Assembly (NCBI GenBank): GCA_963755395.1
Contig: CAVWJJ010000002.1
Span: 1,488,001-1,552,000 of the forward strand
DNA length: 64,000 bases
Source of the DNA: DAHVFK01 sp963755395
Lineage (GTDB): Bacteria; Pseudomonadota; Gammaproteobacteria; Burkholderiales; SG8-39
Reading direction: 5' to 3'
Shown here piece by piece: positions 11,084-20,163 of the stretch. Position 1 is the first letter of the stretch, and each line of letters opens with the position of its first letter. The notes below the pieces were generated by a model. That model saw only the letters and a program-made list of their open reading frames with translations. It was not told where the DNA came from and searched no databases. Made by a program: the position numbers and the translations under genes.

Positions 11084-12540
11084 TCAGATCACGAACAGGT
11101 CCACGAATTCGTCCACCGGCATGGAATGCAGCCGGCCGGCGTCCATGCAGACCTCGAGGATCGCATTCTGCTGCTTGAATGGGAAGCGGCGCGCGAGGTT
11201 TCGCTTGAATTTCTCCACCAGGACCGGCATGCCCTCCTTGCGCCGGCGCTTGTGGCCGATCGGGTATTCGCACACGAATTCACTCAGCTTGCTGCCGTCC
11301 CTGAACTCGACCGTCAGCGCGTTGGCGATCGAGCGCTTGTCCGGGTCGTGATAGTCGCGCGTAAAGCCCTTGTCCTCGACGCAGCTAATCCTGGCGCGCA
11401 GCGCGTCGATGCGCGGGTCGGCGGCGATGCGAATCCTCGTAGTCGCCGGCGGTCAGGCGGCCGAACAGGATCGGCACCGCCACCATGTACTGGATGCAGT
11501 GGTCGCGGTCGGCGGGGTTGTTGAGCGGCCCTTTCTTGTCGATGATGCGCAGGCAGGCTTCGTGCGTCCGGATGGTGATCTTCTTGATGTCCTCGGGTTT
11601 GCGGTTCTGGACCCTGAGCGCCTCGTGGATCTGCATCGCGCACTCGACCGCGGTCTGCGAGTGGAACTCGGCCGGGAAGGAGATCTTGAACAGCACGTTC
11701 TCCATCACGTAGGAGCCGAACGGGCGCTGGAACTTGAACTGCTTGCCCTTGAACGAGACGTCGTAGAAGCCCCAGGTCTTGGCCGTCAGCACCGACGGGT
11801 AGCCCATCTCGCCGGTCCTCGCGATCAGCGCCAGGCGAACGCCGCGGCTGGTCGCGTCGCCCGCCGCCCAGCTCTTGCGCGAGCCGGTGTTCGGCGCGTG
11901 GCGGTAGGTGCGCAGGCTCTGGCCGTCGACCCAGGCCTGGGACACCGCGTTGACGATCTCGTCGCGCGTGCAGCCGAGCATCTGCGCCACGACGGCGGTG
12001 GTGGCGACCTTGACCAGCAGCACGTGGTCGAGGCCGACGCGGTTGAAGGTGTTCTCGCAGCGCGATGCACGCCCTGGATCTCGTGCGCCTTGATCATGCC
12101 GGTGAGCACGTCGCGCATCGGTCAGCGGCTTTTGCCCGCGGCGCGCGTTGCGCGACAGCCAGTCGGCGGCGGCGAGGATGCCGCCCAGGTTGTCGGACGG
12201 GTGGCCCCACTCGGCGGCGAGCCAGGTGTCGTTGAAATCGAGCCAGCGGATCATGGCGCCGATGTTGAACGCGGCCTGCACCGGGTCGAGCTGGAACTGG
12301 CGTGCCGGGCACCTTGGCGCCGTTCGGCACCACGGTGCCCGGCACGATCGGCCCGAGCAGTTTGGTGCAGGCCGGGTACTCGAGCGCCTCCAGGCCGCAG
12401 CCCAGCGTGTCCATCAGGCAGTAGCGCGCGGTCTCGTACGCGTCCTTGCTCGTTGACCTTGTGCTTGGTGACGTAGTCGGCGATCAGTCGGTCAGTACCT
12501 TGTCCGGCGCGCGCCGGACGTTCGAGATGTGGCCGGACAT
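11084..12540 (-). CDS. prpD: 2-methylcitrate dehydratase PrpD, frameshifted in this sequence
   Basis: Fragments in three minus frames assemble into a PrpD of about 484 residues, which dehydrates 2-methylcitrate to 2-methyl-cis-aconitate. The start is MSGHISNVRRAPDKVLTD, directly after the stop of the DUF3460 gene. Family blocks include NDTWLAAEWGHPSDNLGGIL, GLDHVLLVKVATTAVVAQML, SRKSWAAGDATSRGVRLAL and the tail RRFPFKQQNAILEVCMD. At least six frame changes lie between about 12,490 and 11,280. All conserved segments are retained. It acts with PrpC, AcnA and PrpB, all encoded beside it. Confidence 0.88.
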
Positions 12541-12747
12541 CTATTTGTCCGCTTCGGTGAGCGGCTTGAAAGTGTACTCGGCGCCGCCGGACAAGGCGGG
12601 GTGGCGCGGCGGCGGCGGCGGTGTGCGTGTGGAAGCGTCCTTGTCCCACCACGCGTCTCGCCCAATGCGCTGCGACTCGAGTTCCTCCGGATGCTGCGCG
12701 AGGAACTGGCGCATGAACTTGGTGAGGTCGGATTCGTACTGGGCCAT
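12541..12747 (-). CDS. DUF3460 family protein between prpC and prpD
   Basis: A 68-residue protein starting MAQYESDLTKFMRQFLAQHP and continuing ELESQRIGRDAWWDKD, the typical DUF3460 pattern known from betaproteobacteria. The second half (Pro-rich, ending KPLTEADK) is longer and more divergent than I expect for the family; a base error could have altered it. The start lies three bases after prpC ends and its stop abuts the prpD start, so it is embedded in the methylcitrate operon. No biochemical role is known to me. Confidence 0.8.
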   Translation of the reverse strand: MAQYESDLTKFMRQFLAQHPEELESQRIGRDAWWDKDASTRTPPPPPRHPALSGGAEYTFKPLTEADK

Positions 12748-12749
12748 GC

Positions 12750-13909
12750 TCAGGTCCTTTCCTTCATCGGTTGCCACTTGCGGTTGTCGGGCCCGGTGTA
12801 ATTCGCGCTGGGGCGGATGATCTTGCCGTCGATGCGCTGCTCGATCACGTGCGCCGCCCAGCCGCTGGTGCGCGAAATGACGAACAGCGGCGTGAACATC
12901 GCGGTCGGCACGCCCATCATGTGATAGCTGGTCGCGCTGTACCAGTCCAGGTTGGGGAACATCTTCTTCTCGCGCCACATGACCTTTTCGATGCGCTCGG
13001 CGATGTCGAACAGCTTCGTGTCGCCCGCGTCCTTCGACAGGCGCTTGGCGACCGCCTTGATCACCTCGTTGCGCGGATCGGCGATCGTGTACACGGGGTG
13101 GCCGAAGCCGATGATGACCTGCTTGTCCGCCACGCGCCGCACGATGTCGGCTTCGGCCTGCTCGGGCGTGTCGTAGCGGCCGATGACGTCGAACGCGACC
13201 TCGTTGGCGCCGCCGTGCTTGGGCCCCTGCAGCGCGCCGATGCCGCCGGTGATCGCGGAATACATGTCGGAGCCGGTGCCGGCGATGACGCGGCAGGTGA
13301 AGGTCGAGGCGTTGAACTCGTGCTCGGCGTACAGGATGAGCGAGGTGTGCATCGCCCGCACCCACAGCTCACTCGGCTTGCGCCCGTGCAGCAGGTGCAG
13401 GAAGTGCCCGCCGATCGAGTCGTCGTCGGTTTCGACGTCGATGCGCCGGCCCGAGTGCGAGAAGTGGTACCAGTACAGCAGCATCGAGCCGAAGCAGGCC
13501 ATCAGGCGGTCGGCGATGTCGCGCGCTTCCGACGACTTGTGGTCCTGCGTTCTCGGGCAGCAGCGAGCCGAGCGCCGAGCACGCCGGTGCGCATCACGTC
13601 CATCGGGTGCGCGGTGGCCGGGATGCATTCGAGAATGTCCTGCACCGCGGCCGGGATGCCGCGCAGGCCCCGGAGCTTGGCCTTGTAGGCCGCGAGCTCG
13701 GCGGCGTTCGGCAGCTTGCCGTGCACCAGCAGGTAGGCGATCTCCTCGAATTCGGCCTTGTCGGCGAAATCCAGGATGTCGTAGCCGCGGTAGTGCAGGT
13801 CGTTGCCGCTGCGCCCGACGGTGCACAGCGCCGTATTGCCGGCGGGAACGCCGGACAGGGCGACGGATTTCTTGGGCTTAGGCGTTGCTGCGGGCTGAGA
13901 ACAGCTCAT
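12750..13909 (-). CDS. prpC: 2-methylcitrate synthase PrpC, two frameshifts in this sequence
   Basis: Condenses propionyl-CoA with oxaloacetate to 2-methylcitrate. The N-terminal piece starts MSCSQPAATPKPKKSVALSG and runs through GNTALCTVGRSGNDLHYRGY; the second frame carries HFSHSGRRIDVETDDDSIGG, the catalytic-region His in HEFNASTFTCRV and KHGGANEVAFDVIG, and GFGHPVYTIADPRNEVIK. About 385 residues when repaired. The two shifts lie near 13,545-13,585, where one extra base each disrupts GVSALG and ENADHK. GAGGA precedes the chosen ATG, which lies inside the end of prpB (32-base overlap). Confidence 0.92.
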
Positions 13910-14770
13910 CGAGTTTTTCCTCGTATGCATGGTAGTCGAGGCAGTCGTACAGTTCGTCGCGCGTCTGCATGGTTGCGACGACGCTTTTCTGCGTGCCGTC
14001 GCGGCGCAGCGTCTGGTAGACGTTCAACGCGGCCTTGTTCATGGCGCGGAACGCGGACAGCGGGTAGAGCGCCAGCGCCACGCCGGCCGAGCGCAGCTCG
14101 TCGAGCGTGAACAGCGGCGTCTTGCCGAACTCGGTGATGTTGGCCAGCACCGGCACCTTGGTCGCGCTCGACGAACGTCCGGTACATGTCGAGCTCGGTG
14201 ATCGCTTCGGGAAAGATCATGTCGGCGCCCGCGTCGACGTAGGCCTGCGCGCGCTCGAGCGCACGCTCGAGGCCCTCGATCGCCAGGGCGTCGGTGCGCG
14301 CCATGACGACGAACTCGGGGTCGCTGCGGGCGTCGACCGCGGCCTTGATGCGGTCGCACATCTCCTGCTTCGACACCAGCTCCTTGCCCGGCCGATGGCC
14401 GCAGCGCTTGGCGCCGACCTGGTCCTCGATGTGCATCGCCGCGGCGCCGAACTTGATCAGCGAGCGGGTGGTGCGGGCGACGTTGAACGCGCTCGCGCCG
14501 AAACCGGTGTCGACGTCGACCAGCAGCGGCAGGTCGCACACGTCGGTGATGCGCCGGATATCGGTCAGTACGTCGTCCAGATTGCGAGATGCCGAGGTCA
14601 GGCATGCCGAGCGAGCCGGCGGCGACACCTCCGCCGGAGAGGTAGATCGCGCGGTAGCCCGAGCGCTTGGCGAGCAGGGCATGGTAGGCGCAGATCGCGC
14701 CGATCACCTGCAGCGGCGATTCCTGCTTCAGCGCCAGGCGGAATTTCGCTCCGGGGGAGGTCTGGTTCAT
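13878..14770 (-). CDS. prpB: 2-methylisocitrate lyase PrpB, two frameshifts in this sequence
   Basis: Cleaves 2-methylisocitrate to pyruvate and succinate, the last step of the methylcitrate cycle. Three frame segments join: MNQTSPGAKFRLALKQESPL and AIYLSGGGVAAGSLGMPDLG; then PLLVDVDTGFGASAFNVART, AAMHIEDQVGAKRCGHRPGK (holding the catalytic KRCGH motif) and RTDALAIEGLERALERAQAY; then VLANITEFGKTPLFTLDELR. Single extra bases near 14,585 and 14,168 account for the breaks. About 297 residues when repaired, the usual length. It is the second gene of the leftward operon, ten bases after mdh. Confidence 0.92.
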
Positions 14771-14780
14771 CGCGTCGCTC

Positions 14781-15773
14781 CTAGCCCAGCAGATGCATGA
14801 TGCCGTCGCGCTCGTCGTGCAGCTCCTTGAGCGTCGCGTCCATGCGCTTGCGGCTGAAGTCGCTGATCTCGATACCCTTGACAATATGGTATTGCCCGCC
14901 CTTGCACGTGACCGGATAGCCGTACAGCACGCCCTCGGCGATGCCGTAGCTGCCGTCGGCCGGGATGCCCATGGTGACCCAGTCGCCTTGGGGCGTGCCG
15001 AAGACCCAGGTACGTACGTGGTCGATCGCGGCGTTGGCGGCGCTCGCCGCCGACGATAGTCCGCGCGCCTCGATGATTGCCGCGCCGCGCTTCTGCACGG
15101 TGGGGATCAGCGTCTTCTCGAGCCATTCCTGGTCATTGATCATCGGCCACACCTTCTTGCCTTCGCACTCGGCCTGGAACAGGTCGGGATACTGGGTCGC
15201 CGAGTGATTGCCCCAGACGGTGACCTTGCGGATCGACGCCAGCGGCTTGGCGAGCTTGTGCGCGATCTGGGACAGGGTGCGATTGTGATCCAGGCGCATC
15301 ATGCCGGTGAACTGAGTAGGCTTGAGCGAGGGTGCGTTCTTCATCGCGATCAGCGCGTTGGTATTGGCCGGGTTGCCGACCACCAGCACTTTGACGTTAC
15401 GCTTGGCGACCCTATCGAGCGCCTGGCCCTGCGGGGCGAAGATCTTGCCGTTGGCTTCCAGCAGGTCCTTGCGTTCCATGCCCGGGCCGCGCGGGCGCGC
15501 GCCGACCAGCAGCGCGACCTCGACGTCCTTGAAGGCGACCATCGGGTCCGAAGCGGCCTGCATTGCTTGCAGCAGGGGAAAGGCGCAATCGTCCAACTCC
15601 ATCATGACGCCCTTGAGCGCCTTTTGCGCCTTCTCGTCCGGAATCTCGAGCAGCTGCAGGATCACGGGCTGATCCTTGCCGAGCATCTCGCCGCTGGCAA
15701 TGCGAAACAGAAGGCTGTAGCCGATTTGGCCGGCGGCGCCGGTGACGGCGACGCGTACGGGGGCTTTGGACAT
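14781..15773 (-). CDS. mdh: Malate dehydrogenase (NAD-dependent)
   Basis: An intact 330-residue enzyme oxidising malate to oxaloacetate. The NAD-binding motif is VTGAAGQIGYSLLFRIASG near the N-terminus. The mobile loop with substrate Arg reads GARPRGPGMERKDLL, and the catalytic His lies in WGNHSATQYPD. Its length and these motifs fit the cytosolic-MDH-like group found in betaproteobacteria. It is the first gene of the leftward mdh-prpB-prpC-prpD-acnA operon and is divergent from the gntR-sdh operon. Its product supplies the oxaloacetate used both by GltA and by PrpC. Confidence 0.95.
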   Translation of the reverse strand: MSKAPVRVAVTGAAGQIGYSLLFRIASGEMLGKDQPVILQLLEIPDEKAQKALKGVMMELDDCAFPLLQAMQAASDPMVAFKDVEVALLVGARPRGPGMERKDLLEANGKIFAPQGQALDRVAKRNVKVLVVGNPANTNALIAMKNAPSLKPTQFTGMMRLDHNRTLSQIAHKLAKPLASIRKVTVWGNHSATQYPDLFQAECEGKKVWPMINDQEWLEKTLIPTVQKRGAAIIEARGLSSAASAANAAIDHVRTWVFGTPQGDWVTMGIPADGSYGIAEGVLYGYPVTCKGGQYHIVKGIEISDFSRKRMDATLKELHDERDGIMHLLG

Positions 15774-15842
15774 GTTGGCTCCGGAAGGGCGCGTTCTTGA
15801 GGTGGTCGGTGATTCTAGGCCGGTGACCCGGCTGCGCGCGCC

Positions 15843-15871
15843 ATGTTATGCGGCCCCCAGCGCGAAGTCAA
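15843..15871 (-). promoter_or_regulatory. Candidate promoter of the mdh-prp-acnA operon
   Basis: Reading the minus strand, TTGACT (15866-15871) and TAACAT (15843-15848) are spaced by 17 bases, a good sigma-70 layout. The expected start is near 15,836, leaving a leader of about 60 bases before mdh. The -35 box directly abuts the large palindrome, so a bound regulator would overlap polymerase. Predicted only from the sequence. Confidence 0.5.
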
Positions 15872-15905
15872 TGTGTCTTATGTCTTATAAAAGACATAAG
15901 ACACA
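15872..15905. promoter_or_regulatory. 34-bp perfect palindrome, candidate GntR operator controlling both TCA operons
   Basis: The arms TGTGTCTTATGTCTT and AAGACATAAGACACA are perfect 15-base complements around ATAA. Each arm contains the core GTCTTAT/ATAAGAC. It lies in the 162-base divergent gap between mdh and the GntR gene, touches the mdh -35 box, and overlaps the likely -35 region for gntR (a TATAGA box lies at 15907-15912). GntR-family dimers bind such inverted repeats, and the neighbouring regulator is the obvious candidate. The double core suggests two dimers. Confidence 0.75.
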
Positions 15906-15935
15906 ATATAGACGACCACCGCGAACTGTGCTGAA

Positions 15936-16667
15936 ATGACTTTCATGACGTCGCCCACCTTCAGGCCGCTGTACAAGCAAATCAAGGAGTTGTTGCTGGA
16001 CGGGTTGCGCGGCGGCGAGTGGCGTCCAGGCGACGCGATCCCGAGCGAGATCGAGCTCGCCGCGCGTTACCGGGTCAGCCAGGGAACCGTGCGCAAGGCG
16101 ATCGACGAGCTCGCGGCCGAGAACCTGCTGGTGCGCCGCCAGGGCAAGGGAACCTTCGTCGCGAGTCACGGCGAGCCGCAGGTCCGGTTCCGTTTCCTGC
16201 GCCTTGCGCCTGACGCGGGCGGCCCGGTGGCCGCGGAGCGCAAGCTGCTCGATTTTCGGCGCGCGCGCGCGAGCGCCGAGATCGCGCGACTGCTCGAGTT
16301 GCGCGCGGGCGACAGCATGATCGTGCTCACGCGCCTGCTCATGTTCTCCGGCGATCCGGTCGTGCTGGAGGAGGTCTGGCTGCCGGCGGGGCTGTTTCGC
16401 GGACTCACCGCGGCGGCGATCACCGAGCACGAGGGCGCGCTCTACAACCTGTTCGAAACGCAGTACGGCACCCGCATGGTGCGCGCCGAGGAGAAGCTCA
16501 AGGCCAGATCGGCAGACGCCGAAACTGCAAAACTGCTGGCGGTCGAACCGCGCCACGCGCTGCTCGAAGTCGAGCGCCTTTCATACACTTACGGCGATCG
16601 TCCCGTTGAATGGCGGCGTGGGCTGTACAAGACGGATCACCACTTCTATCGCAGTGAACTGGGGTAA
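15936..16667 (+). CDS. GntR-family transcriptional regulator, HutC subfamily (UTRA domain)
   Basis: A 243-residue regulator. Residues 8-75 form a winged helix (PLYKQIKELLLDGLRGGEW, PSEIELAARYRVSQGTVRKA, NLLVRRQGKGTFVA). Residues 95-240 form a UTRA ligand-binding domain (EVWLPAGLFRGLTAA, WRRGLYKTDHHFYRSEL). Two ATGs, at 15936 and 15945, are possible starts. It is divergent from mdh across the palindrome and 29 bases upstream of sdhC, so it probably controls itself, the sdh-gltA-odh genes and the mdh-prp genes. The effector is unknown; a TCA or methylcitrate intermediate is a reasonable guess. Confidence 0.88.
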   Translation: MTFMTSPTFRPLYKQIKELLLDGLRGGEWRPGDAIPSEIELAARYRVSQGTVRKAIDELAAENLLVRRQGKGTFVASHGEPQVRFRFLRLAPDAGGPVAAERKLLDFRRARASAEIARLLELRAGDSMIVLTRLLMFSGDPVVLEEVWLPAGLFRGLTAAAITEHEGALYNLFETQYGTRMVRAEEKLKARSADAETAKLLAVEPRHALLEVERLSYTYGDRPVEWRRGLYKTDHHFYRSELG

Positions 16668-16684
16668 ATGACGCATTGCAGCGA

Positions 16685-16690
16685 TATAAT
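16685..16690 (+). promoter_or_regulatory. Consensus -10 box immediately before sdhC
   Basis: TATAAT at 16685-16690 ends seven bases before the sdhC ATG. No good -35 box stands at the usual distance, and there is no Shine-Dalgarno sequence between the box and the ATG. If active, transcription would begin at or beside the start codon, giving a leaderless sdhC message. Confidence 0.4.
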
Positions 16691-16696
16691 TGATTT

Positions 16697-17098
16697 ATGT
16701 CGCATGCGGCCTCCAGCAAGAAGCGTCCCAAGTACCTCAACCTGAGCGCGCTCCTGTTCGAGATCCGCCTGCCGCTGGCCGGCTGGGTATCGATCCTGCA
16801 CCGCATAAGCGGCGCGCTGCTGTTCCTCGCCACGCTCTGGCTTTTGTTCATGCTCGACCGCAGTCTCGCCTCGGCGCGCGATTTCGCGTTCGTGCAGCAC
16901 TACCTCGGCCTGGTGCCCGTCAAGCTGGCGCTGCTGGTCCTGATCTGGGCCTATTGCCATCACTTCTGTGCCGGCATCCGCTTCCTGCTGCTCGAGACGC
17001 AGCGCGGCTGGGACAAATCCACCGCGCGCCTCACCAGCATCATCGTGCTGGTGGCCGGCCTTGCGCTGACCGTGTTGTTCGGAGCGAAGCTGTGGTAA
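16697..17098 (+). CDS. sdhC: Succinate dehydrogenase cytochrome b556 subunit
   Basis: A 133-residue membrane anchor of complex II with three transmembrane helices. The quinone-site motif SILHRISGALLFL is present near residue 35, and the heme-ligand region is CHHFCAGIRFLLLE near residue 80. Together with SdhD it binds heme b and ubiquinone and anchors SdhAB to the inner membrane. The start ATG lacks an upstream Shine-Dalgarno sequence. Its stop overlaps the sdhD GTG start. Confidence 0.94.
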   Translation: MSHAASSKKRPKYLNLSALLFEIRLPLAGWVSILHRISGALLFLATLWLLFMLDRSLASARDFAFVQHYLGLVPVKLALLVLIWAYCHHFCAGIRFLLLETQRGWDKSTARLTSIIVLVAGLALTVLFGAKLW

Positions 17099-17436
17099 GC
17101 CGCATCGTGGTCGGGGCCCATTACGGCTGGCGCGACTGGCTAGCGCAGCGCGTCACCGCCGTCATCATGGCGGTCTACAGCGTCATCCTCGCGGTGGTCC
17201 TGCTGCGCCGCGCGCCGATCGATTACGGCGTCTGGCGCGAGCTGTTCGCGCAGGGCTGGATGCGCGTGGCGACGCTGCTGTTCGCGGTCAGCGTTGCCTG
17301 GCACATGTGGATCGGCGTGCGCGACATCCTGATGGACTACGTCAAGCCCGTCGGCCTGCGGCTCGCGCTGCAGGTGTTCGTCATCCTGACCGTCGCCGGC
17401 TACCTCGGCTGGACGGTGCAGATCCTCTGGAGATGA
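17092..17436 (+). CDS. sdhD: Succinate dehydrogenase membrane anchor subunit
   Basis: A 114-residue protein with three membrane helices. It starts on a GTG at 17092 inside the last codons of sdhC, giving MVSRIVVGAHYGWRDWLAQR, a usual SdhD beginning. The heme and quinone motif HMWIGVRDILMDYVKP lies near residue 65. The stop overlaps the sdhA ATG (ATGA), so the four sdh genes are translationally coupled. Confidence 0.93.
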   Translation: MVSRIVVGAHYGWRDWLAQRVTAVIMAVYSVILAVVLLRRAPIDYGVWRELFAQGWMRVATLLFAVSVAWHMWIGVRDILMDYVKPVGLRLALQVFVILTVAGYLGWTVQILWR

Positions 17437-19212
17437 GCGTGGGGCTGCAGGCCAGAAAGTTCGATGCGATCGTGGTGGGGGCTGGAGGCTCGGGGCTGCG
17501 CGCCGCGCTCGAGCTGGCGCGCGCCGGCCTGCGCGTCGCAGTGCTGAGCAAGGTGTTTCCGACGCGCTCGCACACCGCCGCGGCGCAGGGCGGCATCGCC
17601 GCGCCGCTGGGCAACATCGTCCGAGGACAACTGGCACTGGCACATGTACGACACCGTCAAGGGCTCGGACTACCTCGGCGACCAGGACGCGATCGAGTAC
17701 ATGTGCCGCCGCGCCACCGAGGTGGTGATCGAACTCGAGCACATGGGCATGCCGTTCGATCGGCTCGACAACGGCAAGATCTACCAGCGCCCGTTCGGCG
17801 GCCACACGCCAGGACTACGGCAGCTGAAGACGGTGATGCGGGCCTGCGCGGCGGCGGACCGCACGGGTCACGCGATGCTGCACACGCTCTACCAGCAGAA
17901 CGTGAAGGCGAGCACGCAGTTCTTCGTCGAATGGATGGCGCTCGACCTGATCCGCGACGCTGAGGGCGCGGTGCTGGGGGTTGTGGCGCTCGAGATGGAA
18001 ACGGGCGAGGCGATGGTCCTGCAGGCCAAGGCGACAATTCTCGCCACCGGCGGCGCAGGGCGTATCTTCGCCGCCAGCACCAACGCCTTCATCAACACCG
18101 GCGATGGGCTGGGCATGGCGGCGCGCGCGGGATTGCCGCTGGAGGACATGGAATTCTGGCAGTTCCATCCCGACCGGCGTCGCCGGGGCCGGCGTGCTGA
18201 TCACCGAGGGCGTGCGCGGCGAAGGAGGCTACCTGCTGAACAAGGACGGCGAGCGCTTCATGGAGCGTTACGCGCCAAACGCCAAGGACCTGGCTAGCCG
18301 CGACGTCGTCTCGCGTGCGATGGCGACCGAGATCAAGGAAGGGCGCGGCTGCGGCCCCGAGGGCGATCACGTCCTGCTCAAGCTAGACCATCTGGGACCC
18401 GAGGTGATCAACCAGCGCCTGCCCGGAATCCGCGAGATCGCAATCAAGTTCGCCAACGTCGACCCGATCAGGGACCCGATTCCGGTGGTGCCGACGGTGC
18501 ATTATCAGATGGGCGGCATACCCGCCAACCACCACGGCCAGGTGGTGGCGCCGCGCGGCGGCGACAGGGAGGCGGTGGTGCCCGGTCTGTACGCGGTGGG
18601 CGAGTGCTCCTGCGTGTCGGTGCACGGCGCGAACCGCCTTGGCACCAACTCGCTGCTCGATCTGCTGGTGTTCGGCAAGGCTGGCGGCGAGCAGGCGGTA
18701 GTCGACATCCGGGCCATGCCGACCGCGCACAAGGACCTGCCCAAGGACGCCGCCGAGCGGCCGCTTGCGCGCCTGGCCCGGCTCGAATCGGCGAGCGGAG
18801 GCGAGCGCGTGGCCGAGATCGGCACCGACCTGCAGCGAAGACAATGCAGGCGCACTGCAGCGTATTTCGTTTTCCGGACTTGCTGGTCGAGGGCGTGAGC
18901 AAGGTGAAGCAGATTGCCGCGCGTGCGGCGAGGATGTCGATCCAGGACAAGTCGAAAGTGTTCAACACCGCGCGCATCGAGGCGCTCGAGCTCGACAACC
19001 TGGTGGAAACCGCGCTCGCGACCATCGTCTCGGCCGAGGCGCGCAAGGAAAGCCGCGGCGCCCAGGCGCGGGCGGACTTCCCCGACCGCGACGACGAGAA
19101 CTGGCTCAAGCACACCCTCTGGTACAAGGATGGCAACCGTCTGGAGTACAAGCCGGTGCATCTCAAGCCGATCTCGGTGGAAACCTTCGAACCCAAAGTA
19201 CGGACCTACTGA
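17433..19212 (+). CDS. sdhA: Succinate dehydrogenase flavoprotein subunit, frameshifted in this sequence
   Basis: The catalytic FAD subunit of complex II. Joined pieces give a protein near the usual 590 residues: the FAD fold VVGAGGSGLRAALELARAGL, the flavinylated His in FPTRSHTAAAQGG, NWHWHMYDTVKGSDYLGDQD, FWQFHP, ERFMERYAPNAKDLASRDVV, the active-site HYQMGGIP and CVSVHGANRLGTNSLLDLLV, and the tail ENWLKHTLWYKDGNRLEYKP. Breaks near 17,612, 17,812 and 18,168 are each one extra base; a fourth near 18,840 may be a missing base. The conserved content argues for a functional gene. Confidence 0.92.
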
Positions 19213-19908
19213 TGCGTTTCTCGATCTACCGCTACGATCCCGACCAGGACGCGCGTCCGCGCATGCAGGACTACGAGCTCGAACTCGAGCCGACCGACCG
19301 CATGCTGCTCGACGCACTGGTGCGCCTGAAGGCCCAGGACGACTCGCTGTCGCTTCCGCCGTTCCTGTCGCGAAGGCGTGTGCGGCTCGGACGCGATGAA
19401 CATCAACGGCAAGAACGGCCTGGCCTGCATTACCAAGATCGCGGACCTGCCCGAGAAGGTGACGCTGCGGCCGCTGCCGGGCCTGCCGGTGGTGCGCGAC
19501 CTGATCGTCGACATGACCCAGTTCTTCAACCAGTACCACTCGATCAAGCCCTATCTGATCAACGACGACGCGCCGCCGGAGCGCGAGCGCCTGCAATCGC
19601 CCGAAGAGCGCGAAGAGCTGGACGGGCTGTACGAGTGCATCCTGTGCGCGTGCTGCTCGACGTCGTGCCCGTCATTCTGGTGGAACCCGGACAAGTTCGT
19701 CGGCCCGGCCGGGCTGCTGCAGGCCTACCGCTTCATCGCCGACACCGCGATCAGGCCACGCGCGAACGGCTCGACAATCTGGAAGACCCGTACCGCCTGT
19801 TCCGCTGCCACACGATCATGAATTGCGTCGACGTCGTGCCCGAAGGGCCTCAATCCGGCGCTGGCGATCGGCAAGATCAAGGAGATGATCGTTCGGCGTG
19901 CCGTGTGA
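19212..19908 (+). CDS. sdhB: Succinate dehydrogenase iron-sulfur subunit, frameshifted in this sequence
   Basis: Transfers electrons from SdhA flavin to quinone. It starts MRFSIYRYDPDQDARPRMQD on an ATG overlapping the sdhA stop. The 2Fe-2S ligands lie in the broken segment SCREGVCGSDAMNINGKNGL; the other cluster ligands are in LYECILCACCSTSCPSFWWN and in the segment CHTIMNCVDVCPKG, which must be read across a shift. One extra base near 19,365, one missing base near 19,754 and one extra base near 19,838 restore about 232 residues, the normal length. Confidence 0.92.
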
Positions 19909-20149
19909 TGGACCGCGTTGCGCACGATAGACTGAAGCTGGAAGTGCCGCCGGGGGCTGCTCGAGCTCGACCTGGTGCTGGGAAGGTTCGTGGAACGCAA
20001 CGCGAGCGGGATGGGCGAACGCGAGCTGGCACGCCTCGGCGAGCTGCTCGAGCTGCCGGACAACGACTTGTGGGACATCGTCAGCGGGCGCAGTGACCTT
20101 TACGCGGCCCGCCTCGGCGATGTCGTGGCCCGTCTGCGGGCGTCGTTGA
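19908..20149 (+). CDS. sdhE: Succinate dehydrogenase assembly factor SdhE (flavinylation factor), frameshifted
   Basis: A protein of about 80 residues that promotes covalent FAD attachment to SdhA. The ATG overlaps the sdhB stop. After removal of one extra base near 19,941 it reads MDRVAHDRLKWKCRRGLLEL and then DLVLGRFVERNASGMGERE and LLELPDNDLWDIVSGR. The motif CRRGLLELDL corresponds to the RGxxE region needed for flavinylation. As written, no stop occurs after RLRAS and the frame runs into gltA. A single extra T near 20,147 would hide a TGA, so I end the gene there. Confidence 0.8.
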
Positions 20150-20163
20150 TAAGGACGAAGATC

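Noticed and set aside
15872..15905. The mdh-gntR palindrome as a bidirectional terminator
   Set aside because: It lies between divergent starts rather than between convergent ends, has no T tract, and abuts a -35 box.
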